Part shown: positions 43,389 to 52,055 of the stretch, in pieces
Numbering within the stretch: the first letter of the stretch is position 1
Layout of the letters: each line of letters opens with the position of its first letter
Assembly: GCF_004801255.1 (NCBI RefSeq)
Contig: NZ_CP036295.1
Location: 929,001 to 993,000, forward strand
Direction of reading: 5' to 3'
Length of the DNA stretch: 64,000 bases
Source: Desulfovibrio desulfuricans
GTDB lineage: Bacteria; Desulfobacterota; Desulfovibrionia; Desulfovibrionales; Desulfovibrionaceae
Translations under genes and position numbers: made by a program
The notes under the pieces: generated by a model
Databases searched by the model: none
Told to the model about the DNA's origin: nothing
The model's input: the letters and a program-made list of their open reading frames with translations, nothing else

Positions 43389-45501
43389 AATAGAACTCCT
43401 CGCCGGGCAGGCTTTCCGGCAGGTGGGGGCGCATGGCGTTGAGCGCCACGCCCAGGGTTGTGACGTTATGCAGCAGGGCAGAAACGCCAGGCCCGAGCAG
43501 CATAAACAGACCGCCCATCAAAAACAGGCTGTTAAGGGTCATGGTGGTCACAAAGTTGGCGTGAATACGCCTGAGAGTACGGTCGCCCAGCATGCGGGCG
43601 CTTATGAGTCCTTCAAGGCTTGGGTGGGTCAGCAGCACATTGGCGACCTCGCGGGCCAGATCTGTGCCGTCGCTCATTGCCACGCCCACATGGGCCGCCG
43701 AGAGGGCAGGGGCGTCGTTGATGCCGTCGCCGACCATGAGCACCTTGCAGCCTTGCGCCGCAAGCTCCTGCACGATATGGGCCTTGTCGGTGGGCAGCAC
43801 CTGCGCCCGAAATTCCGTAATGCCCGCCTGCGCCGCAACAACCCGTGCCGTGCGCTCGTCGTCGCCGGTGAGCATGAACACCCGGCGCATGCCAAGGGTG
43901 CGCATGGTCTCGACCACGCTTGCCGCCTCGGGCCGCAGGGGGTCTTCAATGGCGACCAGCCCCGCTGCAAGGCCGTCTTCGCCCATAAACAGCAGGGATC
44001 GGCCAAGGTCTGTCTGCTGGCGGATGGCCTCGGCAAGGCAGGACAAATCCACGCCCTCGTCGTGCTCGATATAGTGGCGGCTGCCCACGCGCATTTTTTT
44101 GCCGTGCAGGGTAGAGGCCACGCCGTGGGCCACAACGTATTCCACATGGGCGTGCTCTTCGGCGTGTTGCAGGCCCTCCTCCTCGGCCTTGCGCACAACG
44201 GCCCGAGCCACAGGGTGAGGAAAGTGCTCCTCAAGGCAGGCCATGACCCGCAGCACTTCGTCCCGGTTAAAGCCCTGGGCGGGGATGACCTCCACAACCT
44301 TGGGGCTGGCCTGGGTGAGCGTGCCGGTTTTGTCAAACACCAGGGCGTCGGCCTCGCTGAGGGCCTCAAGGTAGCGGCCCCCCTTGATGGCGATGCCGTA
44401 CCGCGCGCCTTCGCGCATGGATGCCAGCACCGCCAGCGGCGTGGCCAACTTGAGCGCGCACGAGTAATCAACCAGCAGCACTGACGAGGCCCGGCGAAAG
44501 TCGCGTGTGATGAGCCACACAAGCCCGGCAAGCCCAAAGGTAAAGGGAACCGCCATGTCGGCCAGACGCTCAAATTTGCCCTGAACTCCGGCCTTGAGCG
44601 ATTCAGATTCTTCAATAAATTTGACAACCTGACGCAAGCGCGTGCCGTCGCCCACATGGCGGGCGCGGATAACCAGCCTGCCTTCTTCAAGCGCGGTGCC
44701 CGCGTATACAGAAGCGCCCTCTGCCCGGTGCACGCCGAGGGGTTCGCCTGTCATGGACGACTGGTTTACCAGCCCGCAGCCTTCAACCACCTCGCCGTCC
44801 ACGGGTATGGAACCGCCCGCCCGCACAACCACAAGGTCGTCCTCGCGCACCTGGGCGAGGGGCACGGAAACTTCCGTGCCGTCAACCAGCAGCCATACGT
44901 TTTCAACATTAAGGGCAAGGCTTTCGGTCAGCGAGGCCATGGAGCGTCGACGCGTCCAGTCTTCAAGGGTTTCACCCAGACCGAGCAGCAGCGTGAGCAT
45001 GCTGACCGTGCGAAAATCCCTCATGACCAGTGATGCGCCGATGGCGGCGGCATCCAGAACATCCACGCTCAGCGTGCCGCGCAGCACTGCTCCCAGCCCC
45101 TTGAAGATATAAGGCAGCGCGCTGACAACGCTGTTGAACACGCGTAGCGCCAGCGGCAAAAAAGGGCGTACAAAAATATAGCGCACCAGCGGCATAAGTT
45201 CGTTGCCGGGCTGGGTTGCGTCCGCACCGGGCTGTTCCGGCAGGCCAAACTGGCCCTTGGCGTCGGCCGCGCCCACCAGCAGGGTGAGAGCTGTAACGCG
45301 GCTTTCCTCGTTGTCATAAAAAATGAGCAGGCTGCCCACCAGGGCATTGGCGCGCACTTGGGCAATGCCCTCAAGTGACGCCAGAGCGCCAGCCAGCGCT
45401 TCCGCACGGCCCCCGCCAAGGCGGCAGGATGCGCGCACGCGCATCCTGCCGGAATCTGGGCTTGTAATGCCGCGCAATTCATGGACGATAAAAAAACGCA
45501 T
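43366..45501 (-). CDS. P1B-type metal ATPase with Y-S-C motif (FezB-like, P1B-6)
   Basis: The protein has 711 aa and starts at ATG 45501 behind AAGGAG. An N-terminal HMA-like domain (~1-75) lacks CxxC. The P-type core has SSMTGEPL, the phosphorylation site DKTGT (Asp390), the P1B signature HP in EEHFPHPVARAV and GDGINDAPAL. The transport helix motif is Y346-S347-C348 followed by ALKLATP, where copper and zinc pumps have CPC. YSC is the mark of the P1B-6 subgroup that includes FezB, the ATPase of iron-storing ferrosomes in Desulfovibrio and others. Neighbouring HMA, YtxH-like and FeoA genes support an iron role. Assignment to FezB is from motif and context. Confidence 0.85.
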   Translation of the reverse strand: MRFFIVHELRGITSPDSGRMRVRASCRLGGGRAEALAGALASLEGIAQVRANALVGSLLIFYDNEESRVTALTLLVGAADAKGQFGLPEQPGADATQPGNELMPLVRYIFVRPFLPLALRVFNSVVSALPYIFKGLGAVLRGTLSVDVLDAAAIGASLVMRDFRTVSMLTLLLGLGETLEDWTRRRSMASLTESLALNVENVWLLVDGTEVSVPLAQVREDDLVVVRAGGSIPVDGEVVEGCGLVNQSSMTGEPLGVHRAEGASVYAGTALEEGRLVIRARHVGDGTRLRQVVKFIEESESLKAGVQGKFERLADMAVPFTFGLAGLVWLITRDFRRASSVLLVDYSCALKLATPLAVLASMREGARYGIAIKGGRYLEALSEADALVFDKTGTLTQASPKVVEVIPAQGFNRDEVLRVMACLEEHFPHPVARAVVRKAEEEGLQHAEEHAHVEYVVAHGVASTLHGKKMRVGSRHYIEHDEGVDLSCLAEAIRQQTDLGRSLLFMGEDGLAAGLVAIEDPLRPEAASVVETMRTLGMRRVFMLTGDDERTARVVAAQAGITEFRAQVLPTDKAHIVQELAAQGCKVLMVGDGINDAPALSAAHVGVAMSDGTDLAREVANVLLTHPSLEGLISARMLGDRTLRRIHANFVTTMTLNSLFLMGGLFMLLGPGVSALLHNVTTLGVALNAMRPHLPESLPGEEFYYERHPSA

Positions 45502-45656
45502 GCGCGCTCCTTGAGGCGAAGCGGCCATGGCCGCGCTCTTGAAGACTTTTATTGCCCTGCCCGTGCGCAGGACGACGTGTGCCGCCCGTGCTGACGGGCG
45601 GCACCTGGCAGCGCAGTGCGCCGCCCGCGTGGGGCTGGCGCACAAACCGCCTGAAA

Positions 45657-45911
45657 TTACGCTTCGGCAGCATCCTTGGAGGTCTTGCGCTTTTCAGCAG
45701 CAAGCCGGGCCTCGGCGGTGAGGTCTTCCACATCTTCCTTGATGGACTCGACCTTGCTCAGCAGGGCGTCCTTGACGTCCATGCCGCGGCTCAAAAGATC
45801 GGTGGCAAGGGGTTTGAAATCAAGCTTGCCCTTGCTCACGGCCACTGCGCCCAGCACGCCAAGGGCCACGCCGCCCAAAAACCACAGTCCGCACTTCATG
45901 CCTTCGTTCAT
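45657..45911 (-). CDS. YtxH-like small membrane protein of the metal cluster
   Basis: The protein has 84 aa. A single N-terminal transmembrane segment (GLWFLGGVALGVLGAVAVS, ~8-26) with small-residue GxxxG spacing is followed by a charged helical tail (FKPLATDLLSRGMDVKDALLSKVESIKEDVEDLTAEARLAAEKRK). Such YtxH/DUF1490-like proteins often sit beside P1B ATPases and may stabilise or recruit them. In a ferrosome reading it would take the place of a small accessory membrane protein. The start ATG is at 45911. Confidence 0.7.
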   Translation of the reverse strand: MNEGMKCGLWFLGGVALGVLGAVAVSKGKLDFKPLATDLLSRGMDVKDALLSKVESIKEDVEDLTAEARLAAEKRKTSKDAAEA

Positions 45912-46069
45912 GTTTCTTCTCCTTACTAGTGGGTGCCCGGATTCGGTCGGTGCTGAAAATGCGGCAGGGGGCCGAATCCAGATAATAGTTCAGCGCTCGT
46001 CCGGCCGCGCTGATGCGGCCGGACGATAAAAAGCGCAGATTTTTGGGGCTGGTTAGCTTAGATAAAACG

Positions 46070-46318
46070 CTAGTTGGATGCGCCAGAGAGGTCAACTTTT
46101 ATGAAGTCGGCTTCGCTGTTGCGCAGGGAGATGGTTACGCCAGAAAGGCGCAATGCAACAGGATCCTTAAGGGGCGCACGTCCAACAATAGAAACTGTAG
46201 TGCCCGGGATAAGGCCCATGTCGCGTATACGGCGGTTCATTTCACCAAGGGCTTCCACAGCGGCAATCCTGCCCTGCTGTCCAACTTGCATCTGACGCAG
46301 ATTGACAATCTGGCTCAT
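46070..46318 (-). CDS. feoA: FeoA-family protein
   Basis: The protein has 82 aa. VNLRQMQVGQQGRIAAVEALGEMNRRIRDMGLIPGTTVSIVGRAPLKDPVALRLSGVTISLRNSEADFIKV fits the SH3-like FeoA fold (MGxxPGxxVxxxxxAPxxDPxxxxxxGxxxxLR). FeoA works with FeoB in ferrous iron uptake. Here it stands without feoB and heads the minus-strand metal cluster, which suggests a role with the P1B ATPase or a separate regulatory job. The start ATG 46318 has GAGAG upstream. Confidence 0.85.
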   Translation of the reverse strand: MSQIVNLRQMQVGQQGRIAAVEALGEMNRRIRDMGLIPGTTVSIVGRAPLKDPVALRLSGVTISLRNSEADFIKVDLSGASN

Positions 46319-46345
46319 GCGTGCACTCTCTCTGTTTGAGGCTGG

Positions 46346-46475
46346 TTCAAATTTGTTTAACGGCTTGCAACCGTCCGGGGCCTGTCAGGCTTCTGCCTGG
46401 TGCTCTTTCCCGTGGACTAACCTTGCCTTCATTGCAGTTTTGTGTCAAGAGAAAAGAAAGTCGTTTTCAAATTTG
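46346..46475. promoter_or_regulatory. Divergent promoter region with paired TTCAAATTTG palindromes
   Basis: The 199-nt gap between feoA and the plus-strand HMA/TM gene has two copies of TTCAAATTTG (46346-46355 and 46466-46475), with the 8-bp palindrome CAAATTTG at the core, one near each gene start. Between them lies CAGGC-TTCT-GCCTG (46386-46399). They are candidate operators for an iron-responsive or cluster-specific regulator. They do not match the classical Fur box. Confidence 0.4.
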
Positions 46476-46517
46476 ATTGGCTGATGAGGATATCCTGCGA
46501 CCACAAGGAGATAATAT

Positions 46518-47069
46518 ATGTTGCCTGTTTATGTAGTGCACAGCATGGAAGGGCGGGCGCGTCTGCGGCATCCGGCGTTGGGCGAAGTCGCAGTGAGCGC
46601 TACGGCGCAGGCCGCCCTTGGCAAGGAACCGGGCGTGGACGAAGTGCGCCCCGGTGCGGAGTCGCTCTTGCTGCTGCTGCAGCCGGGTGCGGATGTGGCG
46701 GAAATTTGCGTGCGGCTGGAAAAGAGCGTGCCTGCGCTGGCCCGTCCGTTGGCTGTGGTGGCGGGGGAAAGGCGCGCTGCGGCTCGTGCTCGCAGGTGCG
46801 AGCAGTGGCGGGGCGGCGATGCCGCCGGTACGTCAGCCCGCACGGGCGTCCGTGCCGAGGCACCCCGCGTTTGCGCGGGGCGTGCAGGTGACAAGCGCAA
46901 CCTGTTGGGTATTTCGCGCCGTAAGCTTGAGGTACGGGCCATGCTGGGTGTGGCGGGCCTGTGCCTTGCGTCTGGACTGGCAGGCTCCAAGCCGGTTCAC
47001 CTTGTGGCCGGGCTGGCCTGGGCCCTCATGGCTGGCCGCCATGTGTGGGTGCGGCGTAAGGCTGTATGA
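46518..47069 (+). CDS. HMA_2-type protein with C-terminal TM (FezC-like)
   Basis: The protein has 183 aa and starts at ATG 46518 behind AAGGAG. The N-terminal ~80 residues resemble an HMA_2 domain (YVVHSMEGRARLRHPALGEVAVSATAQAALGKEPGVDEVRPGAESLLLLLQPG) without CxxC. A basic Arg/Ala linker follows, then a C-terminal hydrophobic hairpin (~145-172: MLGVAGLCLASGLAGSKPVHLVAGLAWALMAG). The HMA-plus-TM layout is the one described for FezC of ferrosome loci. It is divergent from the ATPase operon but shares its control region. The N-terminal RxRxRHPAL matches the HMA-only protein at 43.1 kb, so the two are paralogues. Confidence 0.7.
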   Translation: MLPVYVVHSMEGRARLRHPALGEVAVSATAQAALGKEPGVDEVRPGAESLLLLLQPGADVAEICVRLEKSVPALARPLAVVAGERRAAARARRCEQWRGGDAAGTSARTGVRAEAPRVCAGRAGDKRNLLGISRRKLEVRAMLGVAGLCLASGLAGSKPVHLVAGLAWALMAGRHVWVRRKAV

Positions 47070-47479
47070 TGGATATTGTTGCCAAGGTGCGCGCGGCTTG
47101 CGCGCGTGGCGGACTGTTTGCAGGCAAGTGGGCGCTGATTGCCTTTGCCGGCGTGGCGGCCTTTGCCCTTGCGGCTCAGGCTCTGGCCCTTGTACTGGCC
47201 GCGCTTGCCCTGCTGGTGATAGCCTTGTGTCTTGCCACAGTATGCATGCCAGAAGAAAGCAGGGCCGTGTGGGCTTGGATGTATGAAACCCTTGGCCGCT
47301 GGAGCCGTGTTGCGGCTGCGGACCAGACGCAGGCTGCGAGGCCAGAAGACGGCGGAACAGATGTTGCGAAAAATACCGGGCCAGAGAGCGCGCCAGACAT
47401 ATCGCCAAACACGCGCGTAAAGGGCGCTGACAACGAGCCGGGGCAAAACCCCGCAGCAACCACGCGCCCTGATGCATAG
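47066..47479 (+). CDS. Small membrane protein of the metal cluster, unknown
   Basis: The protein has 137 aa. One long hydrophobic region (~17-58), probably two transmembrane helices (WALIAFAGVAAFALAAQALALVLAALALLVIALCLATVC), is followed by a polar, low-complexity C-terminal tail rich in Asp, Pro and Ala. No family is recognised. It overlaps the HMA/TM gene by 4 nt (ATGATGG; start at 47066 or 47069) and so is part of the same operon. A role in shaping or lining a membrane compartment is possible. Confidence 0.65.
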   Translation: MMDIVAKVRAACARGGLFAGKWALIAFAGVAAFALAAQALALVLAALALLVIALCLATVCMPEESRAVWAWMYETLGRWSRVAAADQTQAARPEDGGTDVAKNTGPESAPDISPNTRVKGADNEPGQNPAATTRPDA

Positions 47480-47599
47480 GGGCGCGGCCCGTTGCGCGAC
47501 CGCGTTGACGGCGGGCCTTTGCAGGTCGGGTCCGCCCATAAGAGGCGTCACCATGGCAAGCCTGCTGTAGTGTTATTTTGCTGTCTTTTTTAAGCTCAG

Positions 47600-47645
47600 C
47601 AGCACACCCCCGCATTGGCACAATAATGCGGGGGTGTGCTGTTTT
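47600..47645 (+). terminator. Strong terminator after the plus-strand metal genes
   Basis: A 17-bp perfect stem (CAGCACACCCCCGCATT 47600-47616 / AATGCGGGGGTGTGCTG 47625-47641) is followed by TTTT. It lies between the metal cluster and acs, which is convergent, and could act for both. Confidence 0.88.
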
Positions 47646-47713
47646 AGCGGGGCGCTGAGGGTACGACCCGCTTAGGGGGCAAGGCCGCTCCGGGCAGTCT
47701 TGCTTCTGAAGTG

Positions 47714-49756
47714 TCAGGCTTGCTCGGCAGCTGCGCCTTCGGGGGCGCTTTCCGTTTCGTGTCTGCCTGCAACAAGGTTGCGGTGTCCTTCTATGATCTT
47801 GCCAATGACATCCGGTTCGGCCAGCGAAGTGGTGTCGCCGATGTCTTCATAGCTGTCGCCTGCGATTTTGCGCAGCATGCGGCGTATGATCTTGCCCGAG
47901 GTGGTCTTGGGCATGGCGTCCACAAACTGGATGTATTCCGGGCTGGCCAGCGCGCCGATGTCGCGGCGCACGGCGTCGCGCAGTTTGACGCGCAACTGGG
48001 CGCTCCACGGCACTTCGTCGCGGGTGACCACATAGGCGTAAATGCCTTCGCCCTTGAGAGCATGCGGCATGGGCACCACGGCCGCTTCGCCTACTTCGGG
48101 GCAGGCGGCCAGCACGGCTTCGATTTCAGCCGTGGACAGGCGGTGCCCCGACACGTTGATGGAGTCGTCGACGCGGCCCAGAATCCAGAAGTACCCATCC
48201 TGGTCAACTTCCGCAGCGTCGCCGGACGAATAACAGCCGAAGCGCGAAAAGTAGGACTGGTATTTCTCTTCATCATTATACACGCCCTGCATCATGCCGG
48301 GCCACGGGCGGCGGATGACCAGGTGGCCAGCCTTGCTGCCGGCCTCGGCTTCGTCCCCGTCGCGGGAGGCCGTGCCGATAACCGCAGCGTCAATGCCGGG
48401 CAGCGGCTTGGAGGCCGAACCGGGCTTGAGCTTGGTGGCGTAGGGCATGGGGGCTATCATTGCGCCGCCGGTTTCGGTCTGCCACCATGTGTCCACAATG
48501 GGCAGCTCGCCGCCGCCGATATTTTTGTGGTACCAGTGCCACGCTTCGGGGTTGATGGGTTCGCCCACGCTGCCGAGAATGCGCAGGCTGCGCAGGTCGT
48601 AGCGCTCTGTCCAGGCCTCGTTCATGCGCATGAGCGAGCGGATGACCGTAGGCGCGGTGTAGAAGATGTTGACCCGGAAGTTTTCCACAATGCGCCAGTA
48701 GCGGTCAGGGTACGGCCACGTCGGCACGCCTTCAAACATGAGGGTGGTGGCTCCAAGCGAAAGCGGCCCGTATACGCCGTAGGTGTGGCCGGTGATCCAG
48801 CCTGCGTCGGCCGTGCACCAGTATACGTCGTCGTCGCGCATGTCGAAGCACCACTGCGTGGAGTGCGCCGCGTAGGTAAGGTAGCCGCCCGTCGAGTGCA
48901 TGACGCCTGTGGGCTTGCCCGTACTGCCGCTCGTGTGCAGCAGAAAGAGCGTGTCGTTGGCGTCCATTGGTTCGCACGGAAAATCGGGGTTCAGGGTAAA
49001 GTCGTCGATAAGGTCATGCCACCACACGTCGCGGTTGCGCTGCATGTTGACGCCGTCAATGCCGGCGTGTTTGACCACAACCACATGGGCCACGGAGGGG
49101 CACTTTTCGAGGATGGGGTCAAGGTTGGCCTTGAGGGGCTTGTACTTGCCGCCGCGCACAGCCGCATCTGCGGTTATGACGACGCGCGCCTTGCAGCCCT
49201 GAATACGGCTGCGGACGCCGCCCTCGGCATAGCCGGAGAAAATGGCGGTGTGGATGGCGCCAATGCGGGCGCAGGCCAGCATGGCGATAAACAGCTCGGG
49301 GATCATGGGCATGTACAAAGCCACATGATCGCCCTTGCGGATGCGCAACGAGCTCAACGCATGAGCCACGCGGCACACTTCAGTATACAGCATCTGGTAG
49401 GTATAGCAGCGAACATCAGTTTCTTTTTCGCCCTGCCAGATAAGCGCGGCCTTGTTGCGCCGCCCAGAGATGAGGTGCCTGTCTATGCAGTTAAAGGAGG
49501 CATTAAGTTTGCCGCCTGTAAACCACTTGTATTTGTGGTTTACCTCATCAGCTTCAAGTACTTTGTCCCAGCGCTTAAACCAATGGATCAACTGCGATGC
49601 TCGCGCACCCCAAAAATCATTGGGGTCTTCCAGTGCGCGGCTGCAGAGAGCATTATATTCTTCTGGCCCACATACCCATGCAGAAGTTTTGCCGTGCTCA
49701 GGTGGAAGATAGCTGCGGTTCTCATTTAACAGCGTTGTGATCCTTTCCTGGGACAT
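47714..49756 (-). CDS. acs: Acetyl-CoA synthetase (AMP-forming)
   Basis: The protein has 680 aa. The start is ATG 49756 behind GGAGG; a longer reading by 22 codons lacks support. It has the adenylate-forming signature TSGSTGKPTGVMH, then WQTETGG, the hinge region SGDAAEVDQDGYFWILGRVDDSINVSGHRL and the catalytic Lys in PKTTSGKIIRRMLRK near the C-terminus. That Lys is the site of inhibitory acetylation in homologues. It converts acetate, ATP and CoA to acetyl-CoA, a step sulfate reducers use for acetate assimilation or (in reverse context) turnover. Transcribed alone from a promoter at ~49820-49847. Confidence 0.96.
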   Translation of the reverse strand: MSQERITTLLNENRSYLPPEHGKTSAWVCGPEEYNALCSRALEDPNDFWGARASQLIHWFKRWDKVLEADEVNHKYKWFTGGKLNASFNCIDRHLISGRRNKAALIWQGEKETDVRCYTYQMLYTEVCRVAHALSSLRIRKGDHVALYMPMIPELFIAMLACARIGAIHTAIFSGYAEGGVRSRIQGCKARVVITADAAVRGGKYKPLKANLDPILEKCPSVAHVVVVKHAGIDGVNMQRNRDVWWHDLIDDFTLNPDFPCEPMDANDTLFLLHTSGSTGKPTGVMHSTGGYLTYAAHSTQWCFDMRDDDVYWCTADAGWITGHTYGVYGPLSLGATTLMFEGVPTWPYPDRYWRIVENFRVNIFYTAPTVIRSLMRMNEAWTERYDLRSLRILGSVGEPINPEAWHWYHKNIGGGELPIVDTWWQTETGGAMIAPMPYATKLKPGSASKPLPGIDAAVIGTASRDGDEAEAGSKAGHLVIRRPWPGMMQGVYNDEEKYQSYFSRFGCYSSGDAAEVDQDGYFWILGRVDDSINVSGHRLSTAEIEAVLAACPEVGEAAVVPMPHALKGEGIYAYVVTRDEVPWSAQLRVKLRDAVRRDIGALASPEYIQFVDAMPKTTSGKIIRRMLRKIAGDSYEDIGDTTSLAEPDVIGKIIEGHRNLVAGRHETESAPEGAAAEQA

Positions 49757-49818
49757 GATAAAATCCTCCCTCCTGTTTGTTACATAAATTTTTAGAGGTG
49801 AAGTAATTCCATGATACA

Positions 49819-49847
49819 GCAATAAAGATATTCTAGAGAGTCGTCAA
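49819..49847 (-). promoter_or_regulatory. Candidate sigma-70 promoter of acs
   Basis: On the minus strand TTGACG (49847-49842) is followed after 17 nt by TATTGC (49824-49819), ahead of the acs ribosome site. The -35 match is good and the -10 match is moderate. The surrounding 49760-50040 region is AT-rich and holds no gene that I can support. Confidence 0.45.
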
Positions 49848-50307
49848 GAGGCCGGGATTGATTGGTCTTTCAGTCATAGTTGAGCTTTTTTTCACAATTA
49901 GGTCTAAACTGCAACCTAGGATACCATGCTATGCGGATTGGAACGCCATACCAATTAGGGAAATAAATCACAAAATAGGGCCAAAATTATTTTATTTTTT
50001 TTAAAAAATCTGTGGAATGCAAAAAAAGGCATGTTGCTGCTCACCCGCAGGGTCTTCGGCACGCGGCAGGTAATAGCGGAAGGCAGCCCCGGTTGAAGCG
50101 TGGGCCGAGTCTGCAGACCATGGATATGGTCAGAAACACAGACAGGAACTCTGGCAAATGCTGAGTATGGGGATTTTGCGGGGGGCATGCGCCGGAAAGG
50201 TGGTTCGAGGGGTAGGCTGGAGCCAATGCTCCAGGACTGAAAAAACGCTGCGCTGCGGGCCGCAATGTCAGCCCGGCGGGGTTTCAGAACTACTCTGCCG
50301 GGACGGC
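49848..50307. other. Non-coding region between acs and maf
   Basis: About 460 nt. The left part (to ~50040) is AT-rich with homopolymer runs and is probably upstream control sequence for acs. The right part returns to GC-rich composition and contains only unsupported short open frames without ribosome sites. I see no RNA gene. Confidence 0.6.
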
Positions 50308-51144
50308 TCAGCAGCGGCAGGGCAGCATGAGGCCCCGGTCCATCATGACCTGAGCCAATGCTGTGACGGGGAGCCCTACCACGGTGCTCCACGAGCCTTC
50401 GACCCGCTCGACCAGCACGGCCCCCTGGCCCTGAATAGCGTACGCGCCCGCCTTGTCGGTGGGCTCTCCCGTGTCCACATAGGCCTGCAGCACCGGCATG
50501 GGCCAATGATGAAAGAAAACCCGGCTCACATCGCTGAAGGTCAGCATGCAAAAGGAACCCACGAGCGTTTCCTGAAGGTTGAACGCCGTGTTGGCGTTGC
50601 CCGAGGCGCTGGCCTCGGTATAGGAAATACTGGCCGGAACATCTGCCAGAGCTTGAGCTGCGGGGGTAAGTGCAGGCTGGGCGGGCAGCAGCAGGCAAAC
50701 TGCGCTGATCACCTCGTGGCTCGCGCCGTTGAGTCGGGCGAGCATGCTCAGGGCATGCGCGGGATTGTCCGGTTTGCCCAGGATGTCGCCGCCGATGGCC
50801 ACGACCGTGTCCGCCGCCAGTATGACCGGCTGGGGCGACGCGGCGGGTGCGCCATCAGCGGCCTTGTGCGCCGCCTGCTGGCGCAGGGTCTGGGCCACCG
50901 CCAGCGCCTTGGCCGTTGCGGCGCGGCGCGTGTAGGCCTCGGGCGGTTCACCCTGCAGCGGGCGGGGTTCCTCCGCATTGGGCAGCGCCAGACGGAAGGG
51001 CAGCCCCCACTCGTTCAAAAACTGACGCCTGCGGGGCGAGCCCGACGCCAGCAAAAGCTCAAAACCGGGCGAAAGACGAAACAGCGGGCATAATATCTCG
51101 CTGGCGCCTGCTGGCGGGGCGCAGTGGCAAAGACTGGATGTCAT
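50308..51144 (-). CDS. maf: Maf family nucleotide pyrophosphatase
   Basis: The protein has 278 aa. Maf motifs are present: LLASGSPRRRQFL, ILAADTVVAIGGDILGKP, and GAYAIQGQGAVLVERVEGSWSTVVGLPV. Maf proteins hydrolyse non-canonical or modified nucleoside triphosphates to monophosphates and can affect septation. Most are ~190-210 aa; this one has an N-terminal extension (~35 residues) and a low-complexity insert of roughly 55 residues (PAQPALTPAAQALADVPASISYTEASASGNANTAF) before the third motif. The start ATG 51144 has only a weak ribosome site and is 17 nt after the previous stop, so the exact start is uncertain. Confidence 0.88.
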   Translation of the reverse strand: MTSSLCHCAPPAGASEILCPLFRLSPGFELLLASGSPRRRQFLNEWGLPFRLALPNAEEPRPLQGEPPEAYTRRAATAKALAVAQTLRQQAAHKAADGAPAASPQPVILAADTVVAIGGDILGKPDNPAHALSMLARLNGASHEVISAVCLLLPAQPALTPAAQALADVPASISYTEASASGNANTAFNLQETLVGSFCMLTFSDVSRVFFHHWPMPVLQAYVDTGEPTDKAGAYAIQGQGAVLVERVEGSWSTVVGLPVTALAQVMMDRGLMLPCRC

Positions 51145-51161
51145 CGTGTGCTTTTGCCGGG

Positions 51162-51722
51162 CTAGACGGCTGCGGGGGCATGCCGCAAAAGTACGCCGCC
51201 CTGCATGTCCAGCACGCTGAAGACGCCCTGGTCGATAACGCCGTACGTGCGCGGCGAGCCGCTCTTGGGCAGGGAGAGGGAACCGGGATTCCAGAAGTGC
51301 AGGCCGGCAATGGTCTCGCCGCGCGGTACATGGGTATGACCGCGCAGCAACACCGTGCCGGGCTTGACGCCGGGGCACGGGGGGCGCTCGGGCAGGTGGT
51401 GGCCGTGGCTGGCAAAAATATTCAGGCCGTCGGCGTCGATCCAGGCTGATTCCGCAACGTCAAAGGGCAGCAGCCCCAAATCAACCTCCGCGTCGCAGTT
51501 GCCGCGCACGGCAATGACCGGGCAGGGCAAGGCAGACAGGTCGGGCATGGTTTGCAGCACCGAACGCGTGTCGTAGCCCTGCGGCAAGGGATTGCGCGGG
51601 CCGTGGTAGACAAGATCGCCCAGCAGCACCAGTGCATCGGGGGCCAGCTCGTGCGCCTTGTTCAGCAAAAAGCGCAGGCTCTCCGCAGAGCCGTGCAGGT
51701 CAGAAGCAACCAGCAGGCGCAT
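51162..51722 (-). CDS. YfcE-type metallophosphodiesterase
   Basis: The protein has 186 aa. RLLVASDLHGSAESL, LLGDLVYHGPRNPLP, AVRGNCDAEVD, FASHGHHLP and LRGHTHVPRGE are the metal-binding motifs of the YfcE/MJ0936 calcineurin-like phosphoesterase family, which hydrolyse phosphodiesters with two metal ions. The start ATG 51722 overlaps the Trm112-like stop by 1 nt. Natural substrate unknown. It is part of a short run Trm112-like - yfcE - maf. Confidence 0.9.
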   Translation of the reverse strand: MRLLVASDLHGSAESLRFLLNKAHELAPDALVLLGDLVYHGPRNPLPQGYDTRSVLQTMPDLSALPCPVIAVRGNCDAEVDLGLLPFDVAESAWIDADGLNIFASHGHHLPERPPCPGVKPGTVLLRGHTHVPRGETIAGLHFWNPGSLSLPKSGSPRTYGVIDQGVFSVLDMQGGVLLRHAPAAV

Positions 51723-51943
51723 CAGGCTTTTTCCCTGGCGGCGGGGTGTTGCCTGTTCCATTCGTCCAGCGGGACGGATTCTTCAACCAGCATGATGGGA
51801 ATGTTGTCCCGCACCGGGTAGGCCACGCCGCAAACTTTGCAGGCAAAGGCGGCGACGGAGCCGTTGTCTTCTAGAGCCACAAGGTTGCCCAGGCATTTGG
51901 GGCAGGCCAGAATCTGGAGCAGTTCGTTGGTTTCCATTGGCAT
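51722..51943 (-). CDS. Trm112-family zinc protein
   Basis: The protein has 73 aa and starts at ATG 51943 behind AAGGA. LLQILACPKCLGNLVALEDNGSVAAFACKVCGVAYPVRDNIPIMLVEES has the CPxC...CxxC zinc ribbon and YPVRDxIPxML ending of Trm112/YcaR proteins. In eukaryotes Trm112 activates methyltransferases; bacterial members are thought to be accessory factors. Complete. Confidence 0.88.
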   Translation of the reverse strand: MPMETNELLQILACPKCLGNLVALEDNGSVAAFACKVCGVAYPVRDNIPIMLVEESVPLDEWNRQHPAAREKA

Positions 51944-52055
51944 AAAATATCCTTCTTATCTGCGTGAGCAGGTATTCTATCTCCAAGCGGCTTCCAGTTC
52001 AAGGCTTCCCCATATTGCCATTTTCTGGTATGACAATTATTCCATGAAAGAGAGT

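Noticed and set aside
49955..50698. 247-residue minus-strand frame overlapping maf
   Set aside because: No ribosome site, no domain; it overlaps the real maf gene in another frame.
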